64,000 nt of DNA, taken from contig WNNJ02000249.1 in the NCBI GenBank assembly GCA_012934845.2, positions 1 to 64,000 on the forward strand. Reading direction: 5' to 3'. The notes beneath the pieces are model-generated. The model did no database searches. It was not told the DNA's origin and was given only the letters and a program-made list of their open reading frames with translations. Each line of letters opens with the position of its first letter. Positions within the stretch are counted from its first letter, which is position 1. The DNA is from Pomphorhynchus laevis (lineage: Eukaryota; Acanthocephala; Palaeacanthocephala; Echinorhynchida; Pomphorhynchidae). Made by a program: the position numbers and the translations under genes. This document shows positions 45,961 through 58,767 of this stretch, in pieces.

Positions 45961-46630
45961 ATTTTGTAAAAAATAATATCTTATCGTAAAGAAATAATTT
46001 GAATGTAATATTCTAAATTGTTTTAGTCTAATGAGGTTTCAGTTTGTTCTAATTTTTGGAAGATAATATTCTGTCTCAATTGTAAGATAATATTTTAATA
46101 TAAGGAAATAGTTTTTTAAGTTAAGCAGATAATATCGTAAGGAAATAATATCTCATTGTACGGAAATAATTTTTTATTGTAATAAGATAATATTTTAAAG
46201 TAATTAGGATTTATTCTGATTCAACCGTTAGATGATAATATTCTGTTTCATTTTTAAGATACTATTTTATTTGAAGGAACCAATATTTTAAGTTAACATA
46301 TGATATTATATTTTAAGGAAATAATATATTATTGTAAAAATAATATCATTTTATAATGAAATAAGGTTTTAACGAAGCATGATAATATTTTAATGTAATT
46401 AGGATTTATTTTAATTCAACCGTTAGATGATTCTATTCTGTTTCAAGTTTAAGATAATATTTTAATGTAAGGAAATGTATTTTAAGTTATAGAAATAATA
46501 TTTTAACGTTAGGAAATAATATTTTAAGCTATAGAAATAAGATCTAAATGTAAGCATATAATATTTATTGTAAGGCAACAATATTTTGTTCTAATAAAAT
46601 AATATTTTTTAATGTTATCGGAATAAAGTC
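45960..46630. repeat. Degenerate AT-rich tandem repeat
   Basis: The phrase AAGGAAATAATATTTTAA and close variants recur irregularly about every 30-45 bases. A longer unit starting TTCAACCGTTAGATGAT.. occurs at about 46220 and 46418. It looks like an old minisatellite. Confidence 0.65.
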
Positions 46631-48520
46631 ATCCAAATTTCAATTGCATAATGAATGCACAGTTAAGTTATTTATTAATAAGCAATATTATTAATATTAT
46701 TGATACTTAAATAGTTAATTATCAAACAAATTTTAGTTACGTGTGATTTTTATATTTACTAATTCCATTATTAGATTCAAAAAATTTTCATGTGCACAAT
46801 ATCAAATTAAATAATTATAAATTTTTTAAAATACGGCATATGATTAAAAATCAATAAATAAATTTTTCAATGCTAAACGTGTTGTTTATTTTTTAATTTT
46901 TTAGGTAAAATAGCAAACTTGTTTTTTATTTCACTATCCAATACATTTTAATTATATATATAATTATATATAATTAATTTAAAAATTATATAATTTTTCA
47001 AATTAAGAGTTGATATTATATTATCATTACTGATCCACCTGAAGTTAAATATCATTACTATTAACTGTTGAATCATGTATATACCACAAAACTGAAAAAT
47101 GAAAAGATTTTAAAAAGATTAATGTTCCTAAATAATCTAAACAAACGTGACTGTTGTGTCTACTGACTGAGTCGTTTTATTTTTCTTTTACGTAAGTGTC
47201 TAGTCCAACTTGTTTAAAATCTTATTTATTGTTGCAATTTAAATTCACTTCAATTTGAATTTACTATAAATTCAAAGCCTGGAAAAATCGTAAATGTGAT
47301 TTTTAAAAAAGCAGAGCAACTATTTATTACTAATTTAAGCCTGGGATTTTCTTCTTTATGCATGTACCATTGAATTTTACTGATTTCTAGATGATCATGT
47401 ACCTTAAATTTTTTCAATACAAGTTATGCAAAGCTCATTAGTATTTTAAAGGTATGCTGTCTCATTTGCACAATATGATCTTACAGTTTGTTATGCTTAA
47501 TTCTTAAGTCGAGACGATGAATAAAATATCTTCATTAAAGCATAAAAATATGATGCAAGTTTACATTTTCGTAAGGTGTTAGTATTGCAACAATACAATT
47601 TTATTTGATTGAATTAAATAGGAAATGAAAAGATGATTAATAAAGAAGATATACAATAAATTATAGATTATTATAGGTTACTCGTAAAGTTTATAGAATA
47701 ATAATAGACAGATATAGAATACAGTAATATAATTGAAGTGATATAATTTGAGTTTGGAAACAAAATAAAATTAAACAATTTTTAAGCAACACCTAATTCA
47801 ATCATACAACACTAATGTATTGTATGATTGAATCAAGCAACACATAATGATTGTATCAAGCAACACCTAATGTATTAAGCGTTATTGGATTAAAACGCCT
47901 AATGCAATCATAATCATATCCAATCATTTTTCAAATAAAAGCATATTACATTCGGTCCAGCATGGATTTCGCACCCGTCAATCAACATGTCCAATCTTTT
48001 GATTGCTAGGCAGGATTTAACGTAATAATTTAATATGGGTATTGATACTGATGCCATATTTGTCGAAGCTAGCAATAATTTATTAATTATTAATTAATTT
48101 ATTAATTATTAATATAAAGTATTATTATATCATTATTCGTTATATAATGACCCAAATTCTTATATAAGGTTAAATTCTTAACTTCGGAAATAAATATACA
48201 TATTTTATAATAACTACCGCCTATCTAGACAAAAGGTGTTTTAAATAATTATACGACATTTTAAAATAATACGAAATTTTCACAAATTCGTCAATTATTT
48301 ATTATTATCAACTTAAGTATAACGTTTATCTAACATTAGATAACATTGAATGAATAGAAGCCTTAAAAATTAAGATAAAAGATATTATTTAATAGTGTAA
48401 ATTATTAAAATTACTTTTTCAACAAAAATAATAATTTTACTCGCTACACTATTAAATATAATATAATATATATTTAATATAAAATTAAATATAATTTAAA
48501 AATGAGTGAACAATCAATAA
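46630..48520. other. AT-rich intergenic region
   Basis: No gene was recognised. It contains a 14-bp perfect inverted repeat (47796-47809 and 47820-47833, ATTCAATCATACAA) beside a short GCAACACCTAATG repeat at 47785-47880. Confidence 0.5.
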
Positions 48521-48524
48521 ATAA

Positions 48525-50300
48525 AAATTAATGGATAAAATTGAATTAATAGAATCCTTAAATATTTTGATAAATCAAAATTATTTAAAAGTAGGGACAT
48601 CTATATTTAGACAAGTAAAAGGTGTTCCAATGGGTGGTAATAGTAGCCTTAATTATAGCTGACTTATTTTTAAGCTTTATAGAATATGAATTTGTTCATA
48701 ACTGTTTAAAAAATAAATCTAAATTAAATAAAAATATGAAATATACAAATATATTCAGGATATGTTTATTTAACTCTAATAATTTTTATCGAATAAGTGA
48801 ACAAATATATCCAGGTAGTATTATTCTTAATAAAACTAATATAGTAACTCTGATTAGCGTTCTTTAAAGCTTCAATGTTTATTCTTTAAAAAACATTTTG
48901 TCAAATCTAGATTTAGTAGATATTAAAGAAGCGTTAGTAAAATTAATTAATCTTATATTCGGAAAAAGATATACATATATATGTTATAATAATTATAACG
49001 CCTATCTAACAAAAATTAAACCATCAAATAAATATAAATATATGGATTAAAATTGAATAAATAGAACCCTTAAATATTTTGATAAATCAAAATTATTTAA
49101 AAGTAGGGACATCTGTATTTAGACAAGTAAAATGGTGTTCCAATGAGTGGTAATAGTAGCCCAATTATAGCTGACTTATTTTTAAGCTTTATAGAATATG
49201 AATTTGTTCATAACTGTGTAAAAACTAAATCTAAACAATATAAATATATGAAATATATGTTTCGATATATTGATGATATATGTGTATTTAATTCTAATAA
49301 TTTTTATTCAATTAGTGAGCACATTTATCCAAAAAGCTTTATTCTTAACAAAACCAATACTAATGATAAAGAAGGTGTATATCTAGATATGAACATTAAA
49401 TTAACATTAACTAAAACTACAATTAATTTATATCGTAAAGATGACATATTTAAATTTACAAGAAACATATTTTTGCATGAGCATTCATGCATACCATATA
49501 ATATAAAATATAATACATTAAATAATGAAATTTTAAGAATTGCAACAATATGTAATGATATTGGCTTTCTCCAAAATCATTTAAATAATTTATAGATCCA
49601 TATTTTAAACTAGGTTACTATAAAAATACCATCAATTATTAATTAATAATTATCAATTATCTCAATCCTTAGAATCCTTAAAAGTATTATTAAGTTTAAA
49701 TTATTAAACTTATTAATAAGTTTAATATGAATTTGAATTTTTAATATAAATATGAATTTGTTCATCACTTTAAAAAATAACGAAGTATTAATATACTATA
49801 TAAATCTAGTATATAAAAGAATTTTTAGAACAGACAAAAGGAATAAATTTTAAAAATAAATACATACGATTTTAGAACGCTTTATACAAATCTAGATTTA
49901 GTAGATATTGAAGAAACGGTAGTAAAATTAATTAATCTTATATTCGGAAAAAGATATACATATATATGTTATAATAATTATAACGCCTATCTAACAAAAA
50001 TTAAACCATCAAATAAATATAAATATATGGATAAAATTGAATTAATAGAATCCTTAAATATTTTGATAAATCAAAATTATTTAAAAGTAGGGACATCTAT
50101 ATTTAGACAAGTAAAAGGTGTTCCAATGGGTGGTAATAGTAGCCCAATTATAGCTGACTTATTTTTAAGCTTTTTAGAATATGAATTTGTTCATAACTGT
50201 GTAAAAACTAAATCTATAAGGATATAAGTGTATTTAACTAAAACAATTTTTATTCAATAAATGAACAAATTTATCCAGGTATCCTTATTCATTATAAAAC
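48525..50300 (+). mobile_element. Penelope-like RT fragments in tandem
   Basis: The same RT segment occurs three times head to tail: from about 48530, 49035 and 50025. Each starts MDKIELIESLNILINQNY-like, followed by GVPMGGNSSPIIADLFLSFI or a variant. The upstream piece (LDLVDI..LVKLINLIFGKR) appears at 48900 and 49890. The middle copy is the longest and keeps FRYIDDICVFNSNNFY with the catalytic YIDD. All are partial. The element is the same family as that at 58.3-61.4 kb. Confidence 0.85.
49143..49595 (+). pseudogene. Penelope-like RT, C-terminal half, open 150 codons
   Basis: This is the best preserved of the tandem pieces. It contains SSPIIADLFLSFIEYEFVHN, YIDD near residue 49, LNKTNTNDKEGVYLDMNIKL, FTRNIFLHEHSCIPYNIKYN and LRIATICNDIGFLQNHLNNL, which is the end of the RT. 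The N-terminal half of the enzyme is missing. Confidence 0.8.
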
Positions 50301-51720
50301 TAGATAAAAAAAGTAGAAATAGATAAATTAGTTCATATTATATAGTATATTCATATAATAATAGTTCTATAATACCTTATCCTTATACATTAACACTAAT
50401 ATTTAGCTGTTATTAAATAATTAAATAATTAATAAATGTATCAAGATGCAGGGGAAGGTGCTACCTTCAATTGAAATTGAAGGTAGCATCTTCCCATACT
50501 TACGCAGATTTAATTTAAAATCAGAAATGATTTCAATTAAATTTGAAAAATGTAAGACGAAAGTCTTTCCTTAAATATAAATGTCAAAAAGCCGATGAGT
50601 CGAGTGATCGTCAGCCAACATTAAAAGGACGGAAACGTGAAACGTAGGTATTTGATCAGTAGCTGATGAGGTCCACCAATACTAAAATGTATCGTACTGT
50701 TGTTGGCTTATAAATAGGATTAAAGCAGCGTGCAGGATAAAAAAAGTCATCAAATTTAATTATTAATTATTTATTTTTTATTTAGCGTTTTTTTAATTTA
50801 TAAATAATGTAAAATATGTAGACTCAGTTACCTGATCTAATCTATTATATTTTGATAATAGATTAATAATAGATAATTATTAATAATTATTAATAGAAAA
50901 TAATTAATCTATTGGAGAGTAGCTCTGTAATATTGCAATACTAAGCTTAATTTATAAATTAAAATTTTATATAAATTTATGAATTTATATAAATTCATAT
51001 TTAAAAAACGTTTTTAATAACTAAATTAGCCTGCAGTACTTTATTAATTATTTAAAATCCGATTTACTATTAGAAGACTATACTATATATACTATATATT
51101 TACTATTTAAAAGATTTCACTAGTTAAGAAGTCTAGGTGGTTATTTAAATGCATAAACTGATTTTATTGTTTTATCCCCAAAATAATGATTTTGGTCTAG
51201 ATGCTGAACCAACACATCGTCATAAAAATTTAATTATTTCTAAATAATTAAAGTTGAAAAATAATTCTAAATAAATATATTATTTATATTTCTAAATAAT
51301 TTAATAATTAATTTTTTAATTTATTCTATGAATTCTAATTTCAAAAATTATTCTGTGTTCATTGATTTCGAAACATTTTGTTCAATTCTTATCAAATAAA
51401 TACCCGCCTCTCCCCCAATTAAACTTAGATTTATATTATCCGCCAAAATATATATAAGTTACACTATCAAGTAAAGGAAAGCAGTGATACAACATTGATA
51501 TTAATTCAAAACATTTATGACAGAACATTTATGAGTTACAACAAAATAAGGAATATAATACACTCAACAACGGATGTATAGAACACTAAACTTGACCATT
51601 TCTTTCAATGTAGCCACATCTTATCTAAAATAATAAAACGAAAAACAACGATTAATAAAACGTTGAAATTGCTGCTAATTATTATATTAATGACATATGT
51701 ATTCATTACGAATCAACTTA
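50300..51720. other. Intergenic region with a strong hairpin
   Basis: It lies between the Penelope fragments and the ZCWPW-like gene. It holds the hairpin at 50452-50495 and a hammerhead-like but incomplete motif at 50580-50690. The rest is AT-rich with no gene seen. Confidence 0.5.
50452..50495. repeat. 20-bp near-perfect hairpin with 4-base loop
   Basis: The left arm (50452-50471) pairs with the right arm (50476-50495) at every position, one pair being G-T. The inner arm is TGCTACCTTCAAT and the loop TGAA. It is less AT-rich than its flanks. It could be a transposon end or a small hairpin RNA source. Confidence 0.8.
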
Positions 51721-51723
51721 CCT

Positions 51724-54700
51724 TTACTTCTCAAACACCGGATCACCAACTTTACCCCATTTACCGTTAAATCGTTTCGCGAATGATTCTTGATCCAGAC
51801 GCTCCTTAAGTGGCACAATCAGTATACGAAATTTTGTCCAAAATGTTTGCCTACCTTCATTGTTAATTTTAAAAGATTCAGTGCTTTCGTATTTACTGCA
51901 TTAATTGATCCCTTTCGCTTACGCTTTGAAACAGTGGATTTGAAAATCAAATGATCTTATCATCAATCATCTTACTTTTGCATCTTTTTCTGTGAACGGA
52001 TATATATGATGATCGTCAATCCAACATCTTGATGGCGGATCTGCCAGAAATACCACGTGATATCGCAACTTAAAAAGTATATATTTGTAATAATAAATCA
52101 TTGATTCATGTACCTATATACCTATATATACATATATATACCTATATGTATCTCGATAACATTGCACACAACTGACAACCTAATTCCGGTATATATCGAG
52201 ATATGTAATTTTAACTTTTTATTTTTTATTTTCAGAAGAGACAATACGTAATAGTTAAGTTTAAGACTTTTTTCATATTATTTTTAAGGAACAAATTCAC
52301 ATTTTCGCAGTTACCTGTATAAATAATCAGATCAGCTAACTGAGTCTATTAAAATAAACTAAACGTCGTGTATTTTATAAATAAAAAATAAAGATAAATA
52401 ATTATAAATTTGATAAATAATAAGTAAATAAGATTTAATATTTATATAAAGTTAAACTTGAAATTTAAAATAAAAATCAATTTTTAAGACTTGACTAATA
52501 AATAACCGATTATGTATAAGAGAATAAGGATAAGAGGTCATCAGGATGGAAAATAATAAGTAAATAAGATTTAATATTTATATAAAGTTAAAAATTGAAA
52601 TTTAAAATAAAATTTAATTTTTACGGATTGACTAATAAATAACAGACCATGTATCTTTATAATAAATAGGTCATTTTGTTATAATAATAAATTCTCCATT
52701 TTCAGACAATTTAAGACAGTCTCCACTTTAAGACAATTTAAAGTACGTTTTACATTTGTCACATTTGATTACATTTGCCATTTCATATTAGAGTGCGGCT
52801 TTGTATAATCAAATGTATGAATGTAAGAAGTATTAGCCTTTCGTTATAAAGCATTTTCATTTCTACTTAAAAATACGAATACCTCGGATACCGGCTAAAG
52901 ATTATTAATATAGTCTTTTTTATTATTAATATAATTTTGATAGAATATCGATGTGGTCTTAACACATAAACCTGAAATACAAAAAGTCAAATACAGAATT
53001 GGTCGATGCTCACTATCATTATTTAAATAGAATTATTTATTCAATTATTTATTATTTGATTATTTTAATTGAATTAAAATCCTTCACAGATTAAATGATT
53101 TCGATTTAATTATGAATTAGCGTTGAATGTACGATTATTCTAAGTTACTAGATTATCTAATGCTAGCAAATTGAAAATAGTAATTAATATCCTGATTGGT
53201 GATATAAATGACATTAAATTGAGATGTAATTACCGGTAGCTCTTCCCATGATATCGGCCAATAAAATACGCCAAGGTCAGGATCATCGTCTATCATTGCT
53301 GCGCTACTAAACAGTTAGCGATCATTCATAACATTCGGTTTTAAAATTTGTAATTTAAAATCATCTATTCGTTTTAAAATTTGTAATCCCAAAGATCACA
53401 TGCTTTACTTACTAGTCGTAACCTTGGAGTTTTGCCATTACAATAGAACCTCTTGAGTATTTCGAGAATATACATGCATCATAGCTATGTTCCTCAGGCT
53501 TATCACAACTATTGTAATTTGGATCATCGTTCATTTCACAAACCCAATTTGACTTTTCAATGTCAATCACATCATTAACTCTTTCAGTTCGTCTCCATTT
53601 CCTACAATTTTCAAAATCACATTGAATCCACACGGAAGGATTCTCGTAGGTCTTTAAATAATTCAGAGCCACTAGTCGTCTCGATAAGCCAGAATCAGAA
53701 TGTGTAGGTGCTAAATTGATGATAAATAATAATTTTAATGATTTTTGTGAAGAAATTACCACTTGCTTCTTGAGCTGCACGTCGTCCGCGTCGGTCTGGT
53801 GTTCGTTTAGAGGACCTTCGACTATAAATAAACCATATGTGAAATTTCAACTGAGAAGAAATTTTGATTAATCGATTCTAATATTTTTTGTTTGATCCTT
53901 GATGAAGTTTTTAAAATTGATTTTAATAAAATTCAATTTTTTAAATTGATTTTTTTAGAAAAATTCATTTTGTTTACCAAAAATTATCGATTATTTTTAC
54001 AAATAGTTACCCCCTACGTCGTCTCGGATTACTATTGTACATTTCTGAAGATGACAATGTATCTATGCCGCTGTCCAACTTATCATCAACGTGAAATTGT
54101 GGAAATTCATTCAAGGTTTCTGTTTGGCTAGGTAAGAAATTTACTGCGACAGGCCTTTTTTCGGGACTTTTCTCGACATAATCGCTGTGACCGTCTGAAT
54201 ATGTTACTGCGCTAATTTCAAACTGTGATTTATCAATTTGTTCGCTCGAGTGGGATCTTTTCAGCGAAGGAAATTTGTCTCCAACGTATGAAACGTTAGA
54301 GTCCATGAATATATCGTTATCATCTTGTTTTTCTTGCGTTAGAATGTTTTCTTTATCTAAAATTAAGCGGGAATGTTCAATTAATATGCTTGTATTGACA
54401 TGCTTTTTTCAAACATTTAATTAATTGGCACAAACATTTTAAACGAAGTGTACGTTTATCCATTGTAGAACAAAAATCTATAAATTATAAATATAATCTA
54501 AAAATTCGGTTCAAATTGTTTATTTTATACAATTTAAGCATATATATTTATATAAATTTTATAAATTATAAATATTTACGGATTGTTATCGTGTCAAAAA
54601 TACAACGTTTGAATATTAATTTAAATATGTAATATTAATATTATATAATATTAGTAATATATATAATGTTTGCTAAGATTTTTTGTAAATTACTTATTAT

Positions 54701-55800
54701 TTGTACTAACCAGCAAGCTCATGAAAACCATCAGTTTCTGTTTTGTATATTTCTCCATTCGCTTTTATGTCAGGACTAGTATTAACTCTAAATGCTAACC
54801 ATTTTTGTGGAATAATCGGCTTTTTTACTGCCTAGAATAAAATCATTTTATATTAATAAACTATAAGTAAATATTACATTTAATAATACGTTTTCCTGTG
54901 TACAGTTTATCTTTTGTGAATTGTTGGATATCTACAAAAGCAGGCGACAATTTAAATTTTGCAAGCTAAAATGTACCTGAGAATTGATGTTGCCTTTATT
55001 TGAATTGTCCAAGACATTCTTCTAAACATTTACACATTTTCGAGCATAAATATCATTTTCAAGCAGAATTAAAATTTTATCTTAGAAAATCCTCAATAGC
55101 TTAAAATTTACATTTTTATTTCTGGCTAGAGGTTGTAACTACAAATTATTTTGTTTGATATTAAGATCAATAACTGCAAAAATAATACAAAGATTCTTTT
55201 TTATTTTATAGAATTATAGAATATGCAGAACGTTATGATATTTTATAATTGAAGTTTTATAATTTTATATTTAATTGTCTAAGCATAAATTTAATTCAAA
55301 TAACATCCATAGCATTCGAAACAGACTTGAATCACAAATTTATATAAAGTATTTATATATTGTTAAGTCAAATATACCTAAATAGATAGGTATAAATATA
55401 TTTGTAAAACCATTAATCTATAGTTTCTATAAATTATCTTATTGTAAAGGTAACTTGCTTGATATTTCAAGTTTATGCTTGTTATACTTTATAGTCTAAA
55501 TGCAACAACGAAAATATACTAAAATTGAATAGATTTGAAGTATTTTTAGTTAAGTAAAAGAAATTAATTTTTGAATATATTTTCAACAAATCTAAAGGAA
55601 ACTAGAGCGGATTCTCAAAAATTAATTTTTTCTGTTTATTAGCAAACTTGAACCTAAATTAAAATTCCGAATTTCTGAATTTTAATTTAAAAATGTGAAA
55701 TTACCTTTTGGCTTGGGGGAATTCGGCTTAGACCAAATTTTCTAACGGGTGCTTGTTTATTATTCAGAAAATTTTGTGAAAACTTAATTTGATTGCTCAT
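51724..55800 (-). CDS. CW zinc finger and PWWP protein, ZCWPW1-like, nine exons
   Basis: ZCWPW1 reads histone H3 K4 and K36 methylation; in mammals it acts with PRDM9 at meiotic breaks. Exons: 55705-55800, 54711-54831, 54011-54356, 53760-53821, 53413-53710, 53234-53306, 51976-52068, 51855-51923, 51724-51804. All have gt/ag borders with consistent phase, giving 412 residues. The N-terminus is disordered; a basic patch (RRSSKRTPDRRGRRAA) spans 188-205. The CW domain (about 234-283) has zinc ligands C239, C244, C266 and C277, with W236, KWR and W264. The PWWP part follows: YSRGSIVMAKLQGYD, MIDDDPDLGVFYWP, RYHVVFLADPPSRCWI, and a C-terminal FAKRFNGKWG like the FWSRFNG of ZCWPW1. The residues that should read PWWP are DYSA (307-310). 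Introns 7 and 8 are only about 50 bases. Confidence 0.85.
52069..53233 (-). other. Intron 6 of the ZCWPW-like gene
   Basis: The longest intron of the gene. It contains a CAGCTAACTGAGTC Penelope-type 3' end at about 52333 and a local duplication of a TTTAATATTTATATAAAGTTAAA segment (52430-52600). No coding content. Confidence 0.6.
54832..55704 (-). other. Intron 1 of the ZCWPW-like gene
   Basis: AT-rich intron between the 32-codon first exon and exon 2. I see no gene or repeat in it. Confidence 0.55.
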
Positions 55801-56962
55801 TGTGACTTTGGATTATTTTGATTGCGTTTAAATCTAAAATGCTAATGAGTGCTAAATCTAATGACTGATAAATTCTGAATTAAAGAAATATATTTTTAAT
55901 TATATTCATGTAAATTGATCAAGATTAGATAACAACGTGATTTTATACAAAACAAATTGTGATTTATATTTGGCCTAGTGGATTCTGTATTTCCCAATTA
56001 AACATTCAATAATTGGCTATAAAGTTTGCTTGCGCATTCTATTTCACATCCATGTATTGTGAATTATCCTTTATTCAGTTGTTTTCATGCATCTCCTTCC
56101 ATCAGAATAATTCTTCTTCCTAATAAAAATATATTTATTTCAGATTTTATTAAATTAACGCGGTTTCAAGTTTCTGAAATTTAAATAATTTCCGCAGTTT
56201 TAATAATTTTATAATTTAAATAATTATTTTTTAAATAATTTTTAATTATTTAAAAAATTTTAATTCTTTAACGATAATTATTTATTATTTTATAATTTAA
56301 ATAATATTTGAATTATTTAAATAATTTAAATAATTTTTAATTATTCAAATAATTTTATTAATTATTAAATAATTAAATAATTTATATATTTATATATTTT
56401 TTTCATTCGCAGAGCAATACACTGCGAATGCAATGAGATGGAATTATTTCCTCACTTTGTACGATCAAAATCCGCTTGCCACTACAGCGTATAATGTAAA
56501 CTTTTTGTTATACGTATAATTTTACTTATTTATCATTTTCAAAATTTAACAAATTTCAAAATTTGAATATTTTTTTAAATATTATGAAAGTATTTGAAGT
56601 ATTTGAAAGTATTTGAGTTTATGCTTATTAAAATAAGCATAAACTCAAGCAAACGTTCTAATGAATATTTACATAATAAAACCAATTATATCAAAAATTG
56701 TAATGTATAATATTATTAAAATATAATTATTTATTTATAAATAATTAAAAAATCATATTTCGAAAAGTTAGGGAATAACTGATCAATATAATTTTCAATT
56801 AATAATGGAGAATTAATAATACCTGTCATGTTTTATGTAGTTTATAACTTATCCATACAAAATACTTTGATAAACAGATAATTAATTATATTTAATTTAT
56901 TAGTATTTAAACTTTAATTATTATTTGGTATTGAATAATTAAATGAGTATTTGATCACTTAG
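55801..56962. other. AT-rich region between divergent genes
   Basis: It lies upstream of the ZCWPW-like start (minus) and of the calreticulin-like exon (plus). It is dominated by AATTATTTAAAT runs (56190-56400). No further calreticulin exons were found in it. Confidence 0.5.
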
Positions 56963-57450
56963 TTCACCCAGCATACATGGGCAAGTGGGTGCCGCGTACT
57001 ATTGATAATCCCGACTACAGGGGACCCTGGATTGCAAAACAAATTCAAAACTCGGAGTATGTCGGGGATCATACGATAGGAATATTCGAGGACATTAGCT
57101 TAATAGGGATCGACGTGCAGCGAGTCATGTCGGGTACGATTTTTGGTGACTTCCTGATCACTGATGATGTTGACTTGGCCGGACAGGCGGCGGACGTCAT
57201 AGTTGAGTCGTCAAAAAAGGAGCGAACTGTCAAGAAAAAGATCGACGACAAAGAAATGGAGAAAATGCGTGCGTCAGGAAAGCCCACAGATGATAAGATT
57301 TCGGATGACGGCGATGACAAAGACTTTGAGGATATGAGTGATGTGGACACCATGGATGTCGTTGATTCCGGTCACGGCGGTTTTGGAAAGGCGTCAAACC
57401 ACGACGAGCATACGGGATCCTCAAGTGTGCATACAAACGAAGAGCTATAA
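56963..57450 (+). CDS. Calreticulin-like terminal exon, orphan or partial gene
   Basis: Calreticulin is the lectin chaperone and calcium store of the ER lumen. The segment reads YMGKWVPRTIDNPDYRGPWI (last P-domain repeats), then IGIDVQRVMSGTIFGDFLIT, matching the calreticulin GLDLWQVKSGTIFDNFLITN. A charged tail rich in K, E and D ends in HTNEEL, a variant of the HDEL retention signal. An acceptor-like CACTTAG precedes 56963, so it fits a last exon. The usual WQVKSG tryptophan is missing and the tail is less acidic than normal. Base composition is much less AT-rich than the surroundings. No upstream exons were found in the window, so it may be a relic or a diverged paralogue with distant exons. 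Confidence 0.7.
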
Positions 57451-57950
57451 CCTTCTATGTCAAAAGAGTGTACTTGAATTTCTTAGTTCAATCATTATAA
57501 AATTAGCATTTTTACATGCCTCCAGAGTTAGGTACAATTAAACAAGCATATATCGCATGGGTATATTTTCTTGTTCTATGCATGCATCTTTATACATGCA
57601 TGTATTGAACATGCATGGTAGATGTATACATGGTGGAGATGTCTACAATGTATAGAACATGGTAGATGCATTTAATACCTGTCTCTAGAGTAAAGGGTTT
57701 GCACTTGACGTCTCTATAAGGTTTAAAGGTTTAAACCTTATTCTTTATTTCTTAAACCTCGCATAAGGGGTTTCTAATTAAAATCCCTAATGAGAGAAAA
57801 ATTTCTTTGTACATGCTGAACATTTCTAATATATATAGGTAGAATATATGCACTGGTGATAAGCATAACATTTCTTATTTTATAACATTATAACTTTTGA
57901 GATAAAAATTTACTTTTCTTTCACATGGTTTGTTATTCAAACAGATGAAC
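57451..57950. other. Downstream region with ATGCATG-rich repeats
   Basis: 57560-57680 repeats ATGCAT/TACATG words and CATGGTAGATG; 57715-57745 contains AAGGTTTAAACCTT. No gene was seen. Confidence 0.5.
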
Positions 57951-58261
57951 ATTTTAAATGCATTTAAATTTGAAATTTTATATCAAAAATACATTTATTT
58001 AATGTATCTTTTTAAATGTATTAAGCAACACTTGAAAAATCAAATAAAACAAATTTATTTTAAATGCATTTTAAATTTGAACGTTTTTATCAAAAATACA
58101 TTTATTAAATGTATCTTTTTAAATGTATTGAGCAACACTTTAAAAATCAATAGGACCAATTTATTTTAAATGCATTTTAAATTTGATCGTTTTTATCAAA
58201 AATACATTTATTAAATGTATATTTTTAAATGTATTGAGCAACATTTGAAAAATCAAATAAA
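57945..58261. repeat. Satellite, left part (about three units)
   Basis: It is the same monomer as the array at 61.42-64 kb: TTTTAAATGCATTTTAAATT, ATCAAAAATACATTTATTAA, TTTTTAAATGTATTGAGCAA and AATCAAATAAAACCAATTTA in order. The array is interrupted by the Penelope-like insertion. Confidence 0.9.
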
Positions 58262-58767
58262 TCAAATCAGCTAACTGAGTCTATGTATTTAATATAATTA
58301 TAAACTAAACAAAACGTAATGTTAAATCAAAATTTAATAATTAAATAATAAAATTAATAATTGCTTTTAGATTTTCTATAATTAAAATCAAGTTAAAATA
58401 AAAAAATTGAAATTTAAAATAAACGTCATTTTTATGAATTGACTAATAAATAACAGACGTTGTATCAGAATAAGAATTAGAGGTCATCAGGAGGAACTGC
58501 TATGCTATCAGGTTTCGGCCCCTAACTCCTCTACCCAACATAGCAGCGGGGCCAAATACATGCTAATGATGTATTTCCTCTGATAAAACTATCTAGTATC
58601 ATATTCTAATACAAAGTATATTATTTATTTTCCATCCATATAAATTTGCCACTTAAGAGTTTAAATTTATTCTTTATATTATTGTGTTGATTTATATATT
58701 TTACTATTTTCTGCCTTGATGTTATTTTTATAGTAACCTAGTTTAAAATATGTATCTATTAAATTAT

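Noticed and set aside
50580-50690. Hammerhead-like boxes (CCGATGAGTC with GGAC..GAAAC, and CTGATGAGGTCC)
   Set aside because: The first has a changed core and an over-long helix II loop; the second lacks GAAA. At best decayed, so not annotated as ncRNA.
57069-57436. Minus-strand frames opposite the calreticulin-like exon
   Set aside because: Shadow frames; the plus strand has clear calreticulin homology.
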